Translations under genes and position numbers: made by a program
Shown here: in pieces, positions 53,895 to 62,483 of the stretch
How positions within the stretch are numbered: the stretch's first letter is position 1
How the letters are laid out: each line of letters opens with the position of its first letter
Assembly: GCF_004345855.1 (NCBI RefSeq)
Contig: NZ_SLXN01000002.1
Span: 124,001-188,000, forward strand
Source of the DNA: Sphingomonas sp. BK235
GTDB lineage: Bacteria > Pseudomonadota > Alphaproteobacteria > Sphingomonadales > Sphingomonadaceae
Length of the DNA stretch: 64,000 nucleotides
Direction of reading: 5' to 3'
Notes under the pieces: model-generated
What the model saw: only the letters and a program-made list of their open reading frames with translations
Databases searched by the model: none
What the model was told of the DNA's origin: nothing

Positions 53895-54634
53895 TGGTCG
53901 CCACCCCGGCCTGGCCGCCGCGCTCGACCCCGCGGCTCTACGTCGAACAGCCGCTCGCGCCCGGGACGCTCGCGTTGAGCGGACCGCCGGCGCATTATCT
54001 GATCGCGGTGATGCGCCTGCGCGTCGGCGATCCGGTGCGGCTGTTCGACGACGTCAGCGGCGAGTGGCTCGCCACCGCGGCGAGCGTCGCCAAGCGCGAC
54101 CTGATGCTCGACGTCACCGACCGGCTCGCCGAACGCGAGCCGGTGCCCGACCTGTGGCTCGCCGCCGCGCCGCTCAAGAAAGGCCGGGTCGACTGGCTCG
54201 CGGAGAAGGCCTGCGAGCTGGGGGTGGCGCGGCTGGTGCCGGTGGTGACTCGCCGCACCGTCGTCGACAAGCCCAATGCCGAGCGGCTGCGCGCGCATAT
54301 GATCGAGGCGGCGGAGCAATGCGGCCGCACCGCGCTGCCCGAGCTGGCGGCGATGGTGAAGCTGCCCGCGCTGCTGCGAGACTGGCCCGCCGGGCGCACG
54401 CTGTTCTTCGCCGACGAGACCGGCGGTGCTCCCGCCGCCGCGGCGATGCGCGCGCACGCGGGGCCGGCAGGGATCCTGATCGGCCCCGAAGGTGGCTTCG
54501 ACGACGAGGAGCGCGCCGCCATCCGCGCGCTGCCCCAGGCGGTGGCGATCACGCTCGGCCCGCGCATCCTGCGCGCCGACACCGCCGCCGCGGCGGCGGT
54601 CGCCTTGTGGATGGCGGCCGCAGGCGATTGGTGA
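53894..54634 (+). CDS. rsmE: 16S rRNA (uracil-1498-N3)-methyltransferase
   Basis: SPOUT methyltransferase for U1498 of 16S rRNA, 246 residues. PPAHYLIAVMRLRVGDPVRLFDDVSGEWLA is the N-terminal PUA-like part, and RVDWLAEKACELGVARLVPVVTRRTVV, EAAEQCGRTALPEL, ILIGPEGGFDDEERAAI and ITLGPRILRADTAAAAAVAL are the knot and SAM-binding motifs. It is the last gene before a bidirectional terminator that it shares with the flagellin gene. Confidence 0.95.
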   Translation: MVATPAWPPRSTPRLYVEQPLAPGTLALSGPPAHYLIAVMRLRVGDPVRLFDDVSGEWLATAASVAKRDLMLDVTDRLAEREPVPDLWLAAAPLKKGRVDWLAEKACELGVARLVPVVTRRTVVDKPNAERLRAHMIEAAEQCGRTALPELAAMVKLPALLRDWPAGRTLFFADETGGAPAAAAMRAHAGPAGILIGPEGGFDDEERAAIRALPQAVAITLGPRILRADTAAAAAVALWMAAAGDW

Positions 54635-54644
54635 GCCGATGAAC

Positions 54645-54685
54645 GAAGCCCCGCCGGCCGCGTGGCCGACGGGGCTTCTCCCCTT
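54645..54685. terminator. Bidirectional terminator between rsmE and flagellin gene 1
   Basis: GAAGCCCCG, CCGGCC, a GCGT loop, GGCCGA and CGGGGCTTC pair into a stem of about 15 base pairs, followed on the plus strand by TCCCCTTT and on the minus strand by GTTCATC. It sits in the 75-base gap between the convergent rsmE and fliC1. Confidence 0.8.
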
Positions 54686-54709
54686 TACACCCTTTGTCCG
54701 CTCGCGGTC

Positions 54710-55537
54710 TTAGCCGAGCAGCTTCATCACGCCCTGCTGCGACTGGTTGGCCTGCGCCAGCATCGCGGTCGAGGCCTGGTTGAGGATCTGCGACTTGGCG
54801 AGCGCGGTGGTCTCGGTCGAGAAGTCGGCGTCCTCGATGCGGCTGCGCGCGTCGGTCAGGTTGGTGACGTTGGCGGTGGCGTTGTTCACCGCCGACTCGA
54901 GGCGGTTCTGCGCCGAACCCAGCGCGGCGCGCGCGCTCGAGACCTGCGCGATCGCGGTGTCATACTGGTCCAGCGTCGCGTTGTTGGCGGCGGTGGCGTC
55001 GGCGAAGCTGAGGTCGGTCACGGTCTTCAGGCCGCCCGCGGCGGTGAAGTCGACCGACTTCAGCGTGACCTTGTCGCCCGTATTGGCGCCGGTCTGGATG
55101 TCGAAGCCGGTCGCCGCGGCGGCGTCGAACAGCTTCTTGCCGTTGAACGAGGTGGTGGTGACGATCGAGCTGATCTGGTCCTTCAGCGCGGCCTGCTCGG
55201 CACGGATCGACGAGACGTCGGTCGCGGCATAGGTGCCGTTGCTCGCCTGCACCGTCAGCTCGCGCATGCGCTGCAGCATGTTCGAGACCTCGCCCAGCGC
55301 GCCTTCCGCGGTCTGCGCCATCGAGATGCCGTCGTTGGCGTTGCGGATGCCCTGGCTCATGCCACGGATCTGCGAGGTCATCGAGTTGCTGATCGCGAGG
55401 CCAGCGGCGTCATCCTTGGCCGAGTTGATGCGCTTGCCGGTCGACAGGCGCTCCATCGAGACCGACAGCGCCTTGTTCGCGCTGTTCGAGGCGGTGGTGG
55501 CGCGCAGCGCCGAGGTGTTCGAGTTGATCACGGTCAT
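54710..55537 (-). CDS. Flagellin, copy 1
   Basis: Filament subunit, 275 residues. N-terminal D0/D1 ([63 protein letters not shown]) and C-terminal D0 ([49 protein letters not shown]) are typical; the outer domains are minimal. It differs from copy 2 mainly in the middle third (e.g. [27 protein letters not shown]). A CTAAA-N15-GTCGTTT promoter lies about 70 bases upstream with a GGAGATTTT ribosome site. Confidence 0.97.
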   Translation of the reverse strand: MTVINSNTSALRATTASNSANKALSVSMERLSTGKRINSAKDDAAGLAISNSMTSQIRGMSQGIRNANDGISMAQTAEGALGEVSNMLQRMRELTVQASNGTYAATDVSSIRAEQAALKDQISSIVTTTSFNGKKLFDAAAATGFDIQTGANTGDKVTLKSVDFTAAGGLKTVTDLSFADATAANNATLDQYDTAIAQVSSARAALGSAQNRLESAVNNATANVTNLTDARSRIEDADFSTETTALAKSQILNQASTAMLAQANQSQQGVMKLLG

Positions 55538-55606
55538 GGGAAAATCTCCATCTGCCCGGCCCGCTCGCCGCCCCCGAAACCGCAGGTGGCCGTGCCGTCA
55601 TTCACT

Positions 55607-55634
55607 CAAACGACCGATGCGGCAGGAGATTTAG
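55607..55634 (-). promoter_or_regulatory. Putative FliA (sigma-28) promoter of flagellin copy 1
   Basis: Minus strand CTAAA (55634-55630), 15 bases, GTCGTTTG (55614-55607). Identical in layout to the site before copy 2 and before flgM. Confidence 0.78.
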
Positions 55635-55660
55635 CGCTTTCGTGGGGGAACTCGCAGATC

Positions 55661-55796
55661 CTCCCCGCTCACGGAGAGGGGGACCGCGACGCGCAGCGGC
55701 GTGGTGGAGGGGGGCGCGCATACGAGCCGGTGCGTGAGCGGAAAGCCCCCTCCATCACTCGCTGCGCGAGCGGTCCCCCTCCCCGTGCCGGCAGGG
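55661..55796. repeat. Long inverted repeat, 'CTCCCC...GGACCGC...GGAGGGGG' type
   Basis: CTCCCCGCTCACGGAGAGGG GGACCGC...GTGGTGGAGGGGG on one side and CCCCCTCCATCACTCGCTGC...GCGGTCCCCCTCCCCGTG on the other form two nested hairpins. It is a third family of intergenic repeat, seen once in the window, located between the two flagellin genes beyond the copy 1 promoter. The stretch 55797-55935 after it has further degenerate palindromes (GACCGCGGCGTTACGCCGTC, CGCTCAGGACAGGCTTGAGC) and no gene. Confidence 0.75.
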
Positions 55797-55935
55797 CTAT
55801 CGCATACGGCTTTGTGTCCGACCGCGGCGTTACGCCGTCCTTCCGGCCCCTTCGGCGCCGCCTGCGGCGTCGCTCAGGACAGGCTTGAGCCGGGATCCAT
55901 TAGGACGGACCCAAAAGGCGGCTTGCTCTTCATCA

Positions 55936-56032
55936 CCGTCATCCCGGCCTCGCGCCGGGATCCATGGTGCCGCGAGAGCAACGCGGGCGGCTCTCGCGGC
56001 GCGATGGATCCCGGGTCAAGCCCGGGATGACG
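55936..56032. repeat. Dispersed hairpin repeat, 'CGTCATCCCGG' family
   Basis: CCGTCATCCCGGCCTCGCGC and CGGGTCAAGCCCGGGATGACG around a core with its own palindrome GCCGCGAGAGC / GCTCTCGCGGC. Fourth full member of the 12922 family, in the 709-base gap between the flagellins. Confidence 0.85.
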
Positions 56033-56140
56033 AAACAGGTCTCACGCGCCGAACCACTACGCGACAGGCATATGCGATCGCCCTGCCCGTGCCGGGGAGG
56101 ATTGCCTGCCGCTGCCCTCGTCTCCCCCGCCACAAGCGAG

Positions 56141-56169
56141 AACCCCCGCCAGCCGCGCTGACGGGGGTT
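56141..56169. terminator. Hairpin downstream of flagellin copy 2
   Basis: AACCCCCG at 56141-56148 pairs with CGGGGGTT at 56162-56169, about 80 bases past the copy 2 stop. On the minus strand the stem runs into CTCGCTTGTGG, with no T-run, so it is a second-rank terminator behind the stronger stem at 56191. Confidence 0.5.
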
Positions 56170-56190
56170 CCGCGATGTCGCTCATCTCAA

Positions 56191-56237
56191 CCCGGCGCCG
56201 GCCCCGCCATGTTCGGGGGCGAGGGGCCGGCGCCGGG
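56191..56237 (-). terminator. Strong stem-loop after flagellin copy 2
   Basis: CCCGGCGCCGGCCCC (56191-56205) and GGGGCCGGCGCCGGG (56223-56237) are perfectly complementary over 15 bases with an inner CCCCGAAC-type loop, 10 bases past the copy 2 stop. It lacks a long T-run but would protect the flagellin mRNA 3' end. Confidence 0.7.
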
Positions 56238-56246
56238 CGTCGGCGT

Positions 56247-57074
56247 TTAGCCGAGCAGCTTCATCACGCCCTGCTGCGACTGGTTGGCCTGCGCCAGCAT
56301 CGCGGTCGAGGCCTGGTTGAGGATCTGCGACTTCGCCAGCGCGGTGGTCTCGGTCGAGAAATCGGCGTCCTCAATGCGGCTGCGCGCGTCGGTCAGGTTG
56401 GTGACGTTGGCGGTGGCGTTGTTCACCGCCGACTCGAGGCGGTTCTGCGCCGAACCCAGCGAGGCGCGCGCCCCCGAGACCTCGGCGATCGCGTCGTCAT
56501 AGTTCGCCAGCGTGGCGCTGGTGGCGGCATCGGCGAAGGTCAGCGCGGTCACGTCCTTCAGCTTCGAGCTGCCGGTGGCGGAGAAGTCGACCGACTTCAG
56601 CGTGACGGTGTCGCCGGTGTTGGCGCCGGTCTGGATCGAGAAGCCCGTCGCCGCGGTCGCGTCGAACAGCTTCTTGCCGTTGAACGACGTGGTGGTGACG
56701 ATCGAGCTGATCTGGTCCTTCAGCGCCGACTGCTCGGCACGGATCGAGTCGGTGTCGGTCGACGAATAGGTGCCGTTGGCGGCCTGCACGGTCAGCTCGC
56801 GCATGCGCTGCAGCATGTTCGAGACCTCGCCGAGCGCGCCTTCCGCGGTCTGCGCCATCGAGATGCCGTCGTTCGAGTTGCGGATGCCCTGGCTCATGCC
56901 GCGGATCTGCGAGGTCATCGAGTTGCTGATCGCGAGGCCGGCGGCGTCGTCCTTCGCCGAGTTGATGCGCTTGCCGGTCGACAGGCGCTCCATCGAGACC
57001 GACAGCGCCTTGTTCGCGCTGTTCGAGGCGGTGGTGGCGCGCAGCGCCGAGGTGTTCGAGTTGATCACGGTCAT
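56247..57074 (-). CDS. Flagellin, copy 2
   Basis: A 275-residue flagellin almost identical to copy 1 at both ends; differences cluster in the centre ([52 protein letters not shown]). The leader is also conserved, including GGCCACCTGC and GGAGATTTT before the ATG, pointing to recent duplication or gene conversion. No flaF or flbT genes, which often accompany alphaproteobacterial flagellins, are nearby. It has its own CTAAA-N15-GTCGTTT promoter. Confidence 0.97.
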   Translation of the reverse strand: MTVINSNTSALRATTASNSANKALSVSMERLSTGKRINSAKDDAAGLAISNSMTSQIRGMSQGIRNSNDGISMAQTAEGALGEVSNMLQRMRELTVQAANGTYSSTDTDSIRAEQSALKDQISSIVTTTSFNGKKLFDATAATGFSIQTGANTGDTVTLKSVDFSATGSSKLKDVTALTFADAATSATLANYDDAIAEVSGARASLGSAQNRLESAVNNATANVTNLTDARSRIEDADFSTETTALAKSQILNQASTAMLAQANQSQQGVMKLLG

Positions 57075-57144
57075 GGCAAAATCTCCGTCTGCTCGGCCCG
57101 TCCCGCCGCCCCCGAATGAGCAGGTGGCCGCGCCGTCACCGCCT

Positions 57145-57172
57145 CAAACGACCGCCATCGCCGGACCTTTAG
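57145..57172 (-). promoter_or_regulatory. Putative FliA (sigma-28) promoter of flagellin copy 2
   Basis: Minus strand CTAAA (57172-57168), 15 bases, GTCGTTTG (57152-57145), the same layout as at 55607 and 29127. The -10-like element ends 70 bases before the ATG. Confidence 0.78.
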
Positions 57173-57275
57173 CGAAAAACTTCGGCCCCGATCGGCGAGC
57201 CGCCGCCGGCGCCCCGATCCCCTCCCCTACGTACGCGCGCGCGTGGCGCGGACGCTCGCGCCCCCGGAAAAAACC

Positions 57276-57298
57276 TGCCGGCCACCGGCAATTATACT
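57276..57298 (+). promoter_or_regulatory. Self-regulatory palindrome and -10 box of the sigma-54 activator operon
   Basis: TGCCGG CCA CCGGCA, a perfect 6-3-6 palindrome at 57276-57290, is followed directly by TATACT at 57293-57298, the best -10 sequence in this 280-base gap; the -35 position (AAAACC) is poor. The half-sites equal those upstream of flgB. A protein bound here would block the promoter, as Caulobacter FlbD does at fliF. Confidence 0.55.
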
Positions 57299-57353
57299 CC
57301 GCGTTAACCACTGGCGGCGCATTCAAGCCTTCGAGATTCGAGGGATATTTCCG

Positions 57354-58621
<1,268 letters not shown>

Positions 58622-58625
<4 letters not shown>

Positions 58626-58978
58626 GCGCGGTGGGAGGCGTCGGCGGCATCGACCGCGTGATGGCGCTGCGCGCGCAGATCCTCGAGCGCAACGCCGCGC
58701 TGAGCCGCGCCGGTGCCGCCGCGCCGGCCGCCGCGCCGCAGAGCGCCTCGGCCAACGCGACCAGCTTCGCCGACACGATGCAGACCGCGCTCGCCAAGGT
58801 GAACGACGGCCAGCAGAAGGCCTCGGCGCTGAGCGAACAGTACGAGCGCGGCGAGACCGTCGACATCGCCAAGGTGATGCTGGCGCGCCAGGAAGCCTCG
58901 GTCGGCTTCGAGGCGACGCTGCAGGTCCGCAACAAGATCCTGTCCGCCTACAAGGACATCATGAGCATGCCGGTCTGA
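58622..58978 (+). CDS. fliE: Flagellar hook-basal body junction protein FliE
   Basis: Joins the MS ring to the rod; 118 residues. After a Gly/Ala-rich head, the helical C-terminal part (TSFADTMQTALAKVNDGQQKASALSEQYERGETVDIAKVMLARQEASVGFEATLQVRNKILSAYKDIMSMPV) is the complete FliE domain. The ATG overlaps the activator stop (ATGA) and the stop precedes the fliF ATG by one base. Confidence 0.95.
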
Positions 58979-58979
58979 T

Positions 58980-60722
58980 ATGAGCAACGCTCTCACCCCC
59001 TCGCCGCAGAACCCCGCGCCGATCACCTTGGTGCCGGAGAAGTTCGCCAACCCGCTGCGCCAGATCCAGGGCGTGTTCGCGCAGCCCGCGGTGCGCCGCG
59101 CCGGCCCGATGGCGCTGATGGTCGGCCTGATCGGCGCCGCCGGCCTGGCCTGGTCGGCGCTGTCGACCCCGCCGCAGAAGGTGCTGTTCTCCGGCCTGCC
59201 CGATTCGGACAAGGCCGCGGTGACCAGCGCGCTGAGCGCCGCCAACATCACCAGCCACATCGATTCCTCGTCCGACGCGCTGACCGTCAACGAGGAGGAT
59301 TTCAGCAAGGCGCGGATGCTGCTCGCCGGCCAGGGCCTGCCCAAGGCGGCGCCGGGCGGCTACGCCATCCTCGACCAGCTGCCGATGGGCGTCAGCCGCG
59401 CGGTGGAGGGCGAGCGGCTGCGCCAGGCGCGCGAGACCGAGCTCGCGCGCTCGATCCAGGAGATCGACTCGGTCGCCGAGGCGCGCGTCCACCTCGCCAT
59501 GCCCGAGGCCAGCGTGTTCGTGCGCGACAATGCCGCGCCCTCGGCCTCGGTGGTGCTCAAGCTGCAGGGCGGGCGCTCGCTGAGCGACGCGCAGGTCCGC
59601 TCGATCGTCAACCTGGTCGCCTCCTCGGTGCCGGGGATGAAGCCCGACGCGGTCACCGTGGTCGACCAGCTCGGCGGTCTGCTCACCAAGTCGGGCGACG
59701 GCGCCGACGCCGCCAACGACAAGCGCATCGAGTTCCAGCGCCGCGTCGAGGACAAGTACCGCCAGCAGCTGATCCAGCTGCTGACGCCGCTGGTCGGCGC
59801 GGGCAATTTCACCGCCGAGGTGCAGGCCGACGTCAACCTCGACGAGACCAGCGCGACGCGCGAGAGCTATGACAAGGACGGCCGCCTGCGCGCCGAGACC
59901 GGCAACTGGACCGGCAACATGGCGACCGGCCAGGCGCCCGCGGGCATCCCCGGCGCGCTGAGCAACACGCCGCCGCCGGCCTCGCAGCTGTCGACGCCGC
60001 AGCCCGCCACCGGCGCGCCCGGTACGCCGCAAGCGCAGCCCGTCGCCGGCGGCCCCGCGCCCGACCCGGCCAAGCAGAGCGACTCGTTCCAGCGCGCCTA
60101 TGACCTCAACAAGGAGGTCTCGGTCACCCGCGCGGCGCCGGGCAACATCAAGCGGCTGTCGGTCGCGGTGCTGCTGCGCGACCCCGAGAAGGGCAAGCGC
60201 ACCGCGATGGAGATCAACCAGATCAACGATCTGGTGAAGAGCGCGGTCGGGTTCGACCAGACCCGCAACGACAATGTCACCGTGATCAGCCGCAAGTTCG
60301 CCGACGCCACCGACGCGAACGACGCGCCCAAGTGGTACGACAATGCCTGGCTGCCGGTGCTGGCGCGCAACGTCACCGCGCTGATCATCGCGCTGCTGGT
60401 GCTGCTGCTCGGCGTGCGCCCGATCGCCAAGGCGCTGATGAAGAAGCGCGAGGACGCCAGCCCCGCGGCGATCGCGGCGCAGGCCGCCACCGCGGGCACC
60501 CCGCTGCTCGGCGAGGACGGCCAGCCGCTGCTCGGCGCCGACGGGCAGCCGCTGATGAGCGACGCCGGCATCGCGGTGGCGCCGCCGGTCAGCCTCGACC
60601 AGATCGAGACCAGCCGCAGCTACGAGGAGCGGATCGGCGCGGTGCGCGGCTTCACCCGCGACAACCCCGCGCGCGCGGCGCTGGCGGTGCGTGACATGAT
60701 CACCGCCGAGGCCAAGTCGTGA
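58980..60722 (+). CDS. fliF: MS-ring protein FliF
   Basis: Inner-membrane MS ring, 580 residues. First membrane segment near residues 40-58 (MALMVGLIGAAGLAWSAL), the YscJ/FliF ring domain (QKVLFSGLPDSDKAAVTSALSAANITSHID; LARSIQEIDSVAEARVHLAMPEASVFVRDNAAPSASVVLKL), second segment near 462-482 (ALIIALLVLLLGVRPIA), and the C-terminal FliG-binding tail (YEERIGAVRGFTRDNPARAALAVRDMI). A Pro-rich insert (PPPASQLSTPQPATGAPGTP) marks the periplasmic part. Stop overlaps fliG. Confidence 0.97.
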   Translation: MSNALTPSPQNPAPITLVPEKFANPLRQIQGVFAQPAVRRAGPMALMVGLIGAAGLAWSALSTPPQKVLFSGLPDSDKAAVTSALSAANITSHIDSSSDALTVNEEDFSKARMLLAGQGLPKAAPGGYAILDQLPMGVSRAVEGERLRQARETELARSIQEIDSVAEARVHLAMPEASVFVRDNAAPSASVVLKLQGGRSLSDAQVRSIVNLVASSVPGMKPDAVTVVDQLGGLLTKSGDGADAANDKRIEFQRRVEDKYRQQLIQLLTPLVGAGNFTAEVQADVNLDETSATRESYDKDGRLRAETGNWTGNMATGQAPAGIPGALSNTPPPASQLSTPQPATGAPGTPQAQPVAGGPAPDPAKQSDSFQRAYDLNKEVSVTRAAPGNIKRLSVAVLLRDPEKGKRTAMEINQINDLVKSAVGFDQTRNDNVTVISRKFADATDANDAPKWYDNAWLPVLARNVTALIIALLVLLLGVRPIAKALMKKREDASPAAIAAQAATAGTPLLGEDGQPLLGADGQPLMSDAGIAVAPPVSLDQIETSRSYEERIGAVRGFTRDNPARAALAVRDMITAEAKS

Positions 60723-61744
60723 GCGCGGTCGCCGCCGCCCCGCGCACCTTCACCGGCGTCGAGCGCGCCGCGGTGCTGATGATGCTCGTCGGCGAGGACG
60801 AGGCCGCCGCGATCCTGCAGAAGCTGGATCCCGAGGAAGTCCGCAAGCTGGGCAGCGCGATGTTCGCGGTGGCCGACGTCAGCGAGCAGGAAGTGGAGCT
60901 GGTGCTCGACGATTTCGTCGGGCGCGCGCGCGAGCGCACCGGCATCACCTTCAACCCCGGCCCCAAGGTGGAGGCGGTGATGACGCGCGCGCTCGGCCGC
61001 GAGAAGGCCGAGAGCGTGCTGGCGCAGATCACCCCGCCCGAGGCGGTGTGCGAGATCGACCTGCTCGACTGGCTCGACGCCAGCGAGATCGCGACGATGC
61101 TCGACAAGGAGCACCCGCAGATCGCCGCGGTGCTGATCGCCAACCTCGACCCCGCGGTCGGCGGCCAGGTGCTCGAACTGCTACCCGAGGCGGTCCAGCC
61201 CGACATCCTCCACCGCATCGCCAAGCTCGGTCCGATCACCCCCGAGGCGGTCGAGACGCTGCGCACGCTGATCGCGTCGCGCGGCGGCGGCGGCAGCGGC
61301 GGCGGCCCGGTCGGCGGGCTCCAGCTCGGCGGCGCGCGCGAGGCGGCCAAGATCCTGCAGGGCGCGCGCAAGGCGACCGAGCAGCGCGTGATGCCCAAGC
61401 TGCTCAAGATGGACCGCGACATCGCGCGCCAGATCGAGGAGGCGATGTTCGTCTTCGACAACCTGCTGGAGCTCGACGACAAGTCGCTGGGCACGCTGAT
61501 CCGCAACGTCGACGGCGACACGCTGACGCGCGCGCTCAAGGGCGTGGACGAGGCGGCGCGCAACCGCATCCTCGGCTGCATGTCGGCGCGCGCCGCCGAC
61601 GGCATCCGCGACGACATGGAGGCGCGCGGCCCGATGAAGCTGAGCGAGGTGCTCGAGGCGCAGAAGGTGATCATCCAGATCGCGCGCAACCTCGCCAAGG
61701 ACGGTACGATCAACATGGGGGCAGGTGACGACGATTATGTCTGA
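60719..61744 (+). CDS. fliG: Flagellar motor switch protein FliG (GTG start)
   Basis: Rotor protein acting on the stator, 341 residues. It has FTGVERAAVLMMLVGEDEAAAILQKLDPEEVRKLG (N domain), the KEHPQIAAVLIANLDP motif in the middle domain, and the C-terminal torque helix FVFDNLLELDDKSLGTLIRNVDGDTLTRALKGVDEAARNRILGCMSARAADGIRDDMEARG with its charged residues. A Gly-rich linker (GGGGSGGGPVGG) stands near residues 185-200. GTG start overlaps the fliF stop by 4 bases. Confidence 0.97.
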   Translation: MSAVAAAPRTFTGVERAAVLMMLVGEDEAAAILQKLDPEEVRKLGSAMFAVADVSEQEVELVLDDFVGRARERTGITFNPGPKVEAVMTRALGREKAESVLAQITPPEAVCEIDLLDWLDASEIATMLDKEHPQIAAVLIANLDPAVGGQVLELLPEAVQPDILHRIAKLGPITPEAVETLRTLIASRGGGGSGGGPVGGLQLGGAREAAKILQGARKATEQRVMPKLLKMDRDIARQIEEAMFVFDNLLELDDKSLGTLIRNVDGDTLTRALKGVDEAARNRILGCMSARAADGIRDDMEARGPMKLSEVLEAQKVIIQIARNLAKDGTINMGAGDDDYV

Positions 61745-62483
61745 GGCGACGTTCGTCATCGGGCTGCCGGCACGTGCCGACGCGGCCGCCACCACGCGCG
61801 CGCGCGCGCAGTCCGAGTCCACCGGCGGCTTCACCCCGGCCGACCTGATCGCGCGGATCGAGCAGGCCTTCGGCGCCCGCCCGCCCGAGACCGCCGCGAC
61901 CGCGGAGCAGCCGCGCCACTTCGCGCCGGCCGATCCGGCGAGCGACCCGACCGCGGGCTGGGACATGCTCGATCCCGCGGCGGAGCCGCTGCCCTGCCTC
62001 GAGCAGGTCGAGGCCGCGCGCGCGGAGGGCTATGAGGAAGGTTTCGCCGCGGCGACGCATGCCGCCGAGGCCGAGGCGGCGCGCGACCGCGCGCTGCTGG
62101 ACGGCGTCGCCGCGCAGCTGCGCGCCGGCGGCGCGATCGACCGCGCCGCGTTGGCCGAGACGCTGCGCCGCACCGTGCTGACGCTCGTCACCGCGGTGGT
62201 GGGCGAGACCGGCGTCTCGGGTCCGCTGCTCGCCGCGCGCGTCGAGGCCGCGGTCGACCTGCTCGCCGACGCGAGCGAGTCGGCGATGCTGCGGGTCAAC
62301 CCCGAGGACGTCGCGCTGCTCGCCGGGCTGCTCCCCGACACGATCTTTCCAGTCGGCGACGCCGCGGTGGCGCGCGGCAGCTTCGTCATGGAAGCGGCCT
62401 CGACGATTGTCGAGGACGGCCCCGCGCTGTGGATGGAGCAGCTGACGGCGGCGATCGAGCGCGCGGCGGTGCCGGCGTGCTGA
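61737..62483 (+). CDS. fliH: Flagellar export regulator FliH-like
   Basis: Stator of the export ATPase FliI, 248 residues. EQVEAARAEGYEEGFAAATHAAEAEAARDRALLDGVAAQL is the long helix typical of FliH, and SESAMLRVNPEDVALLAGLLPDTIFPVGDAAVARGSFVMEAASTIVEDGP the C-terminal domain. I prefer ATG 61737 with an AGGTGA site eight bases before it, over the GTG at 61725; both lie inside fliG. FliH is poorly conserved; the position before fliI is decisive. Confidence 0.85.
   Translation: MSEATFVIGLPARADAAATTRARAQSESTGGFTPADLIARIEQAFGARPPETAATAEQPRHFAPADPASDPTAGWDMLDPAAEPLPCLEQVEAARAEGYEEGFAAATHAAEAEAARDRALLDGVAAQLRAGGAIDRAALAETLRRTVLTLVTAVVGETGVSGPLLAARVEAAVDLLADASESAMLRVNPEDVALLAGLLPDTIFPVGDAAVARGSFVMEAASTIVEDGPALWMEQLTAAIERAAVPAC

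Noticed and set aside
55797..55935. Possible gene or RNA in the flagellin spacer
   Set aside because: Only degenerate palindromes and fragments of intergenic repeats; no start with ribosome site and no conserved RNA fold recognised.
57243..57260. TGGCGCG...CTCGC as a possible sigma-54 site upstream of the activator
   Set aside because: The GG and GC dinucleotides are not 10 bases apart and the -12 element is wrong, so a sigma-70-like -10 (TATACT) fits better.
57302..57330. GTTAACC as a CtrA-like half-site before the activator gene
   Set aside because: Only one TTAA half is present; the second, at the N7 spacing of CtrA boxes, is missing.
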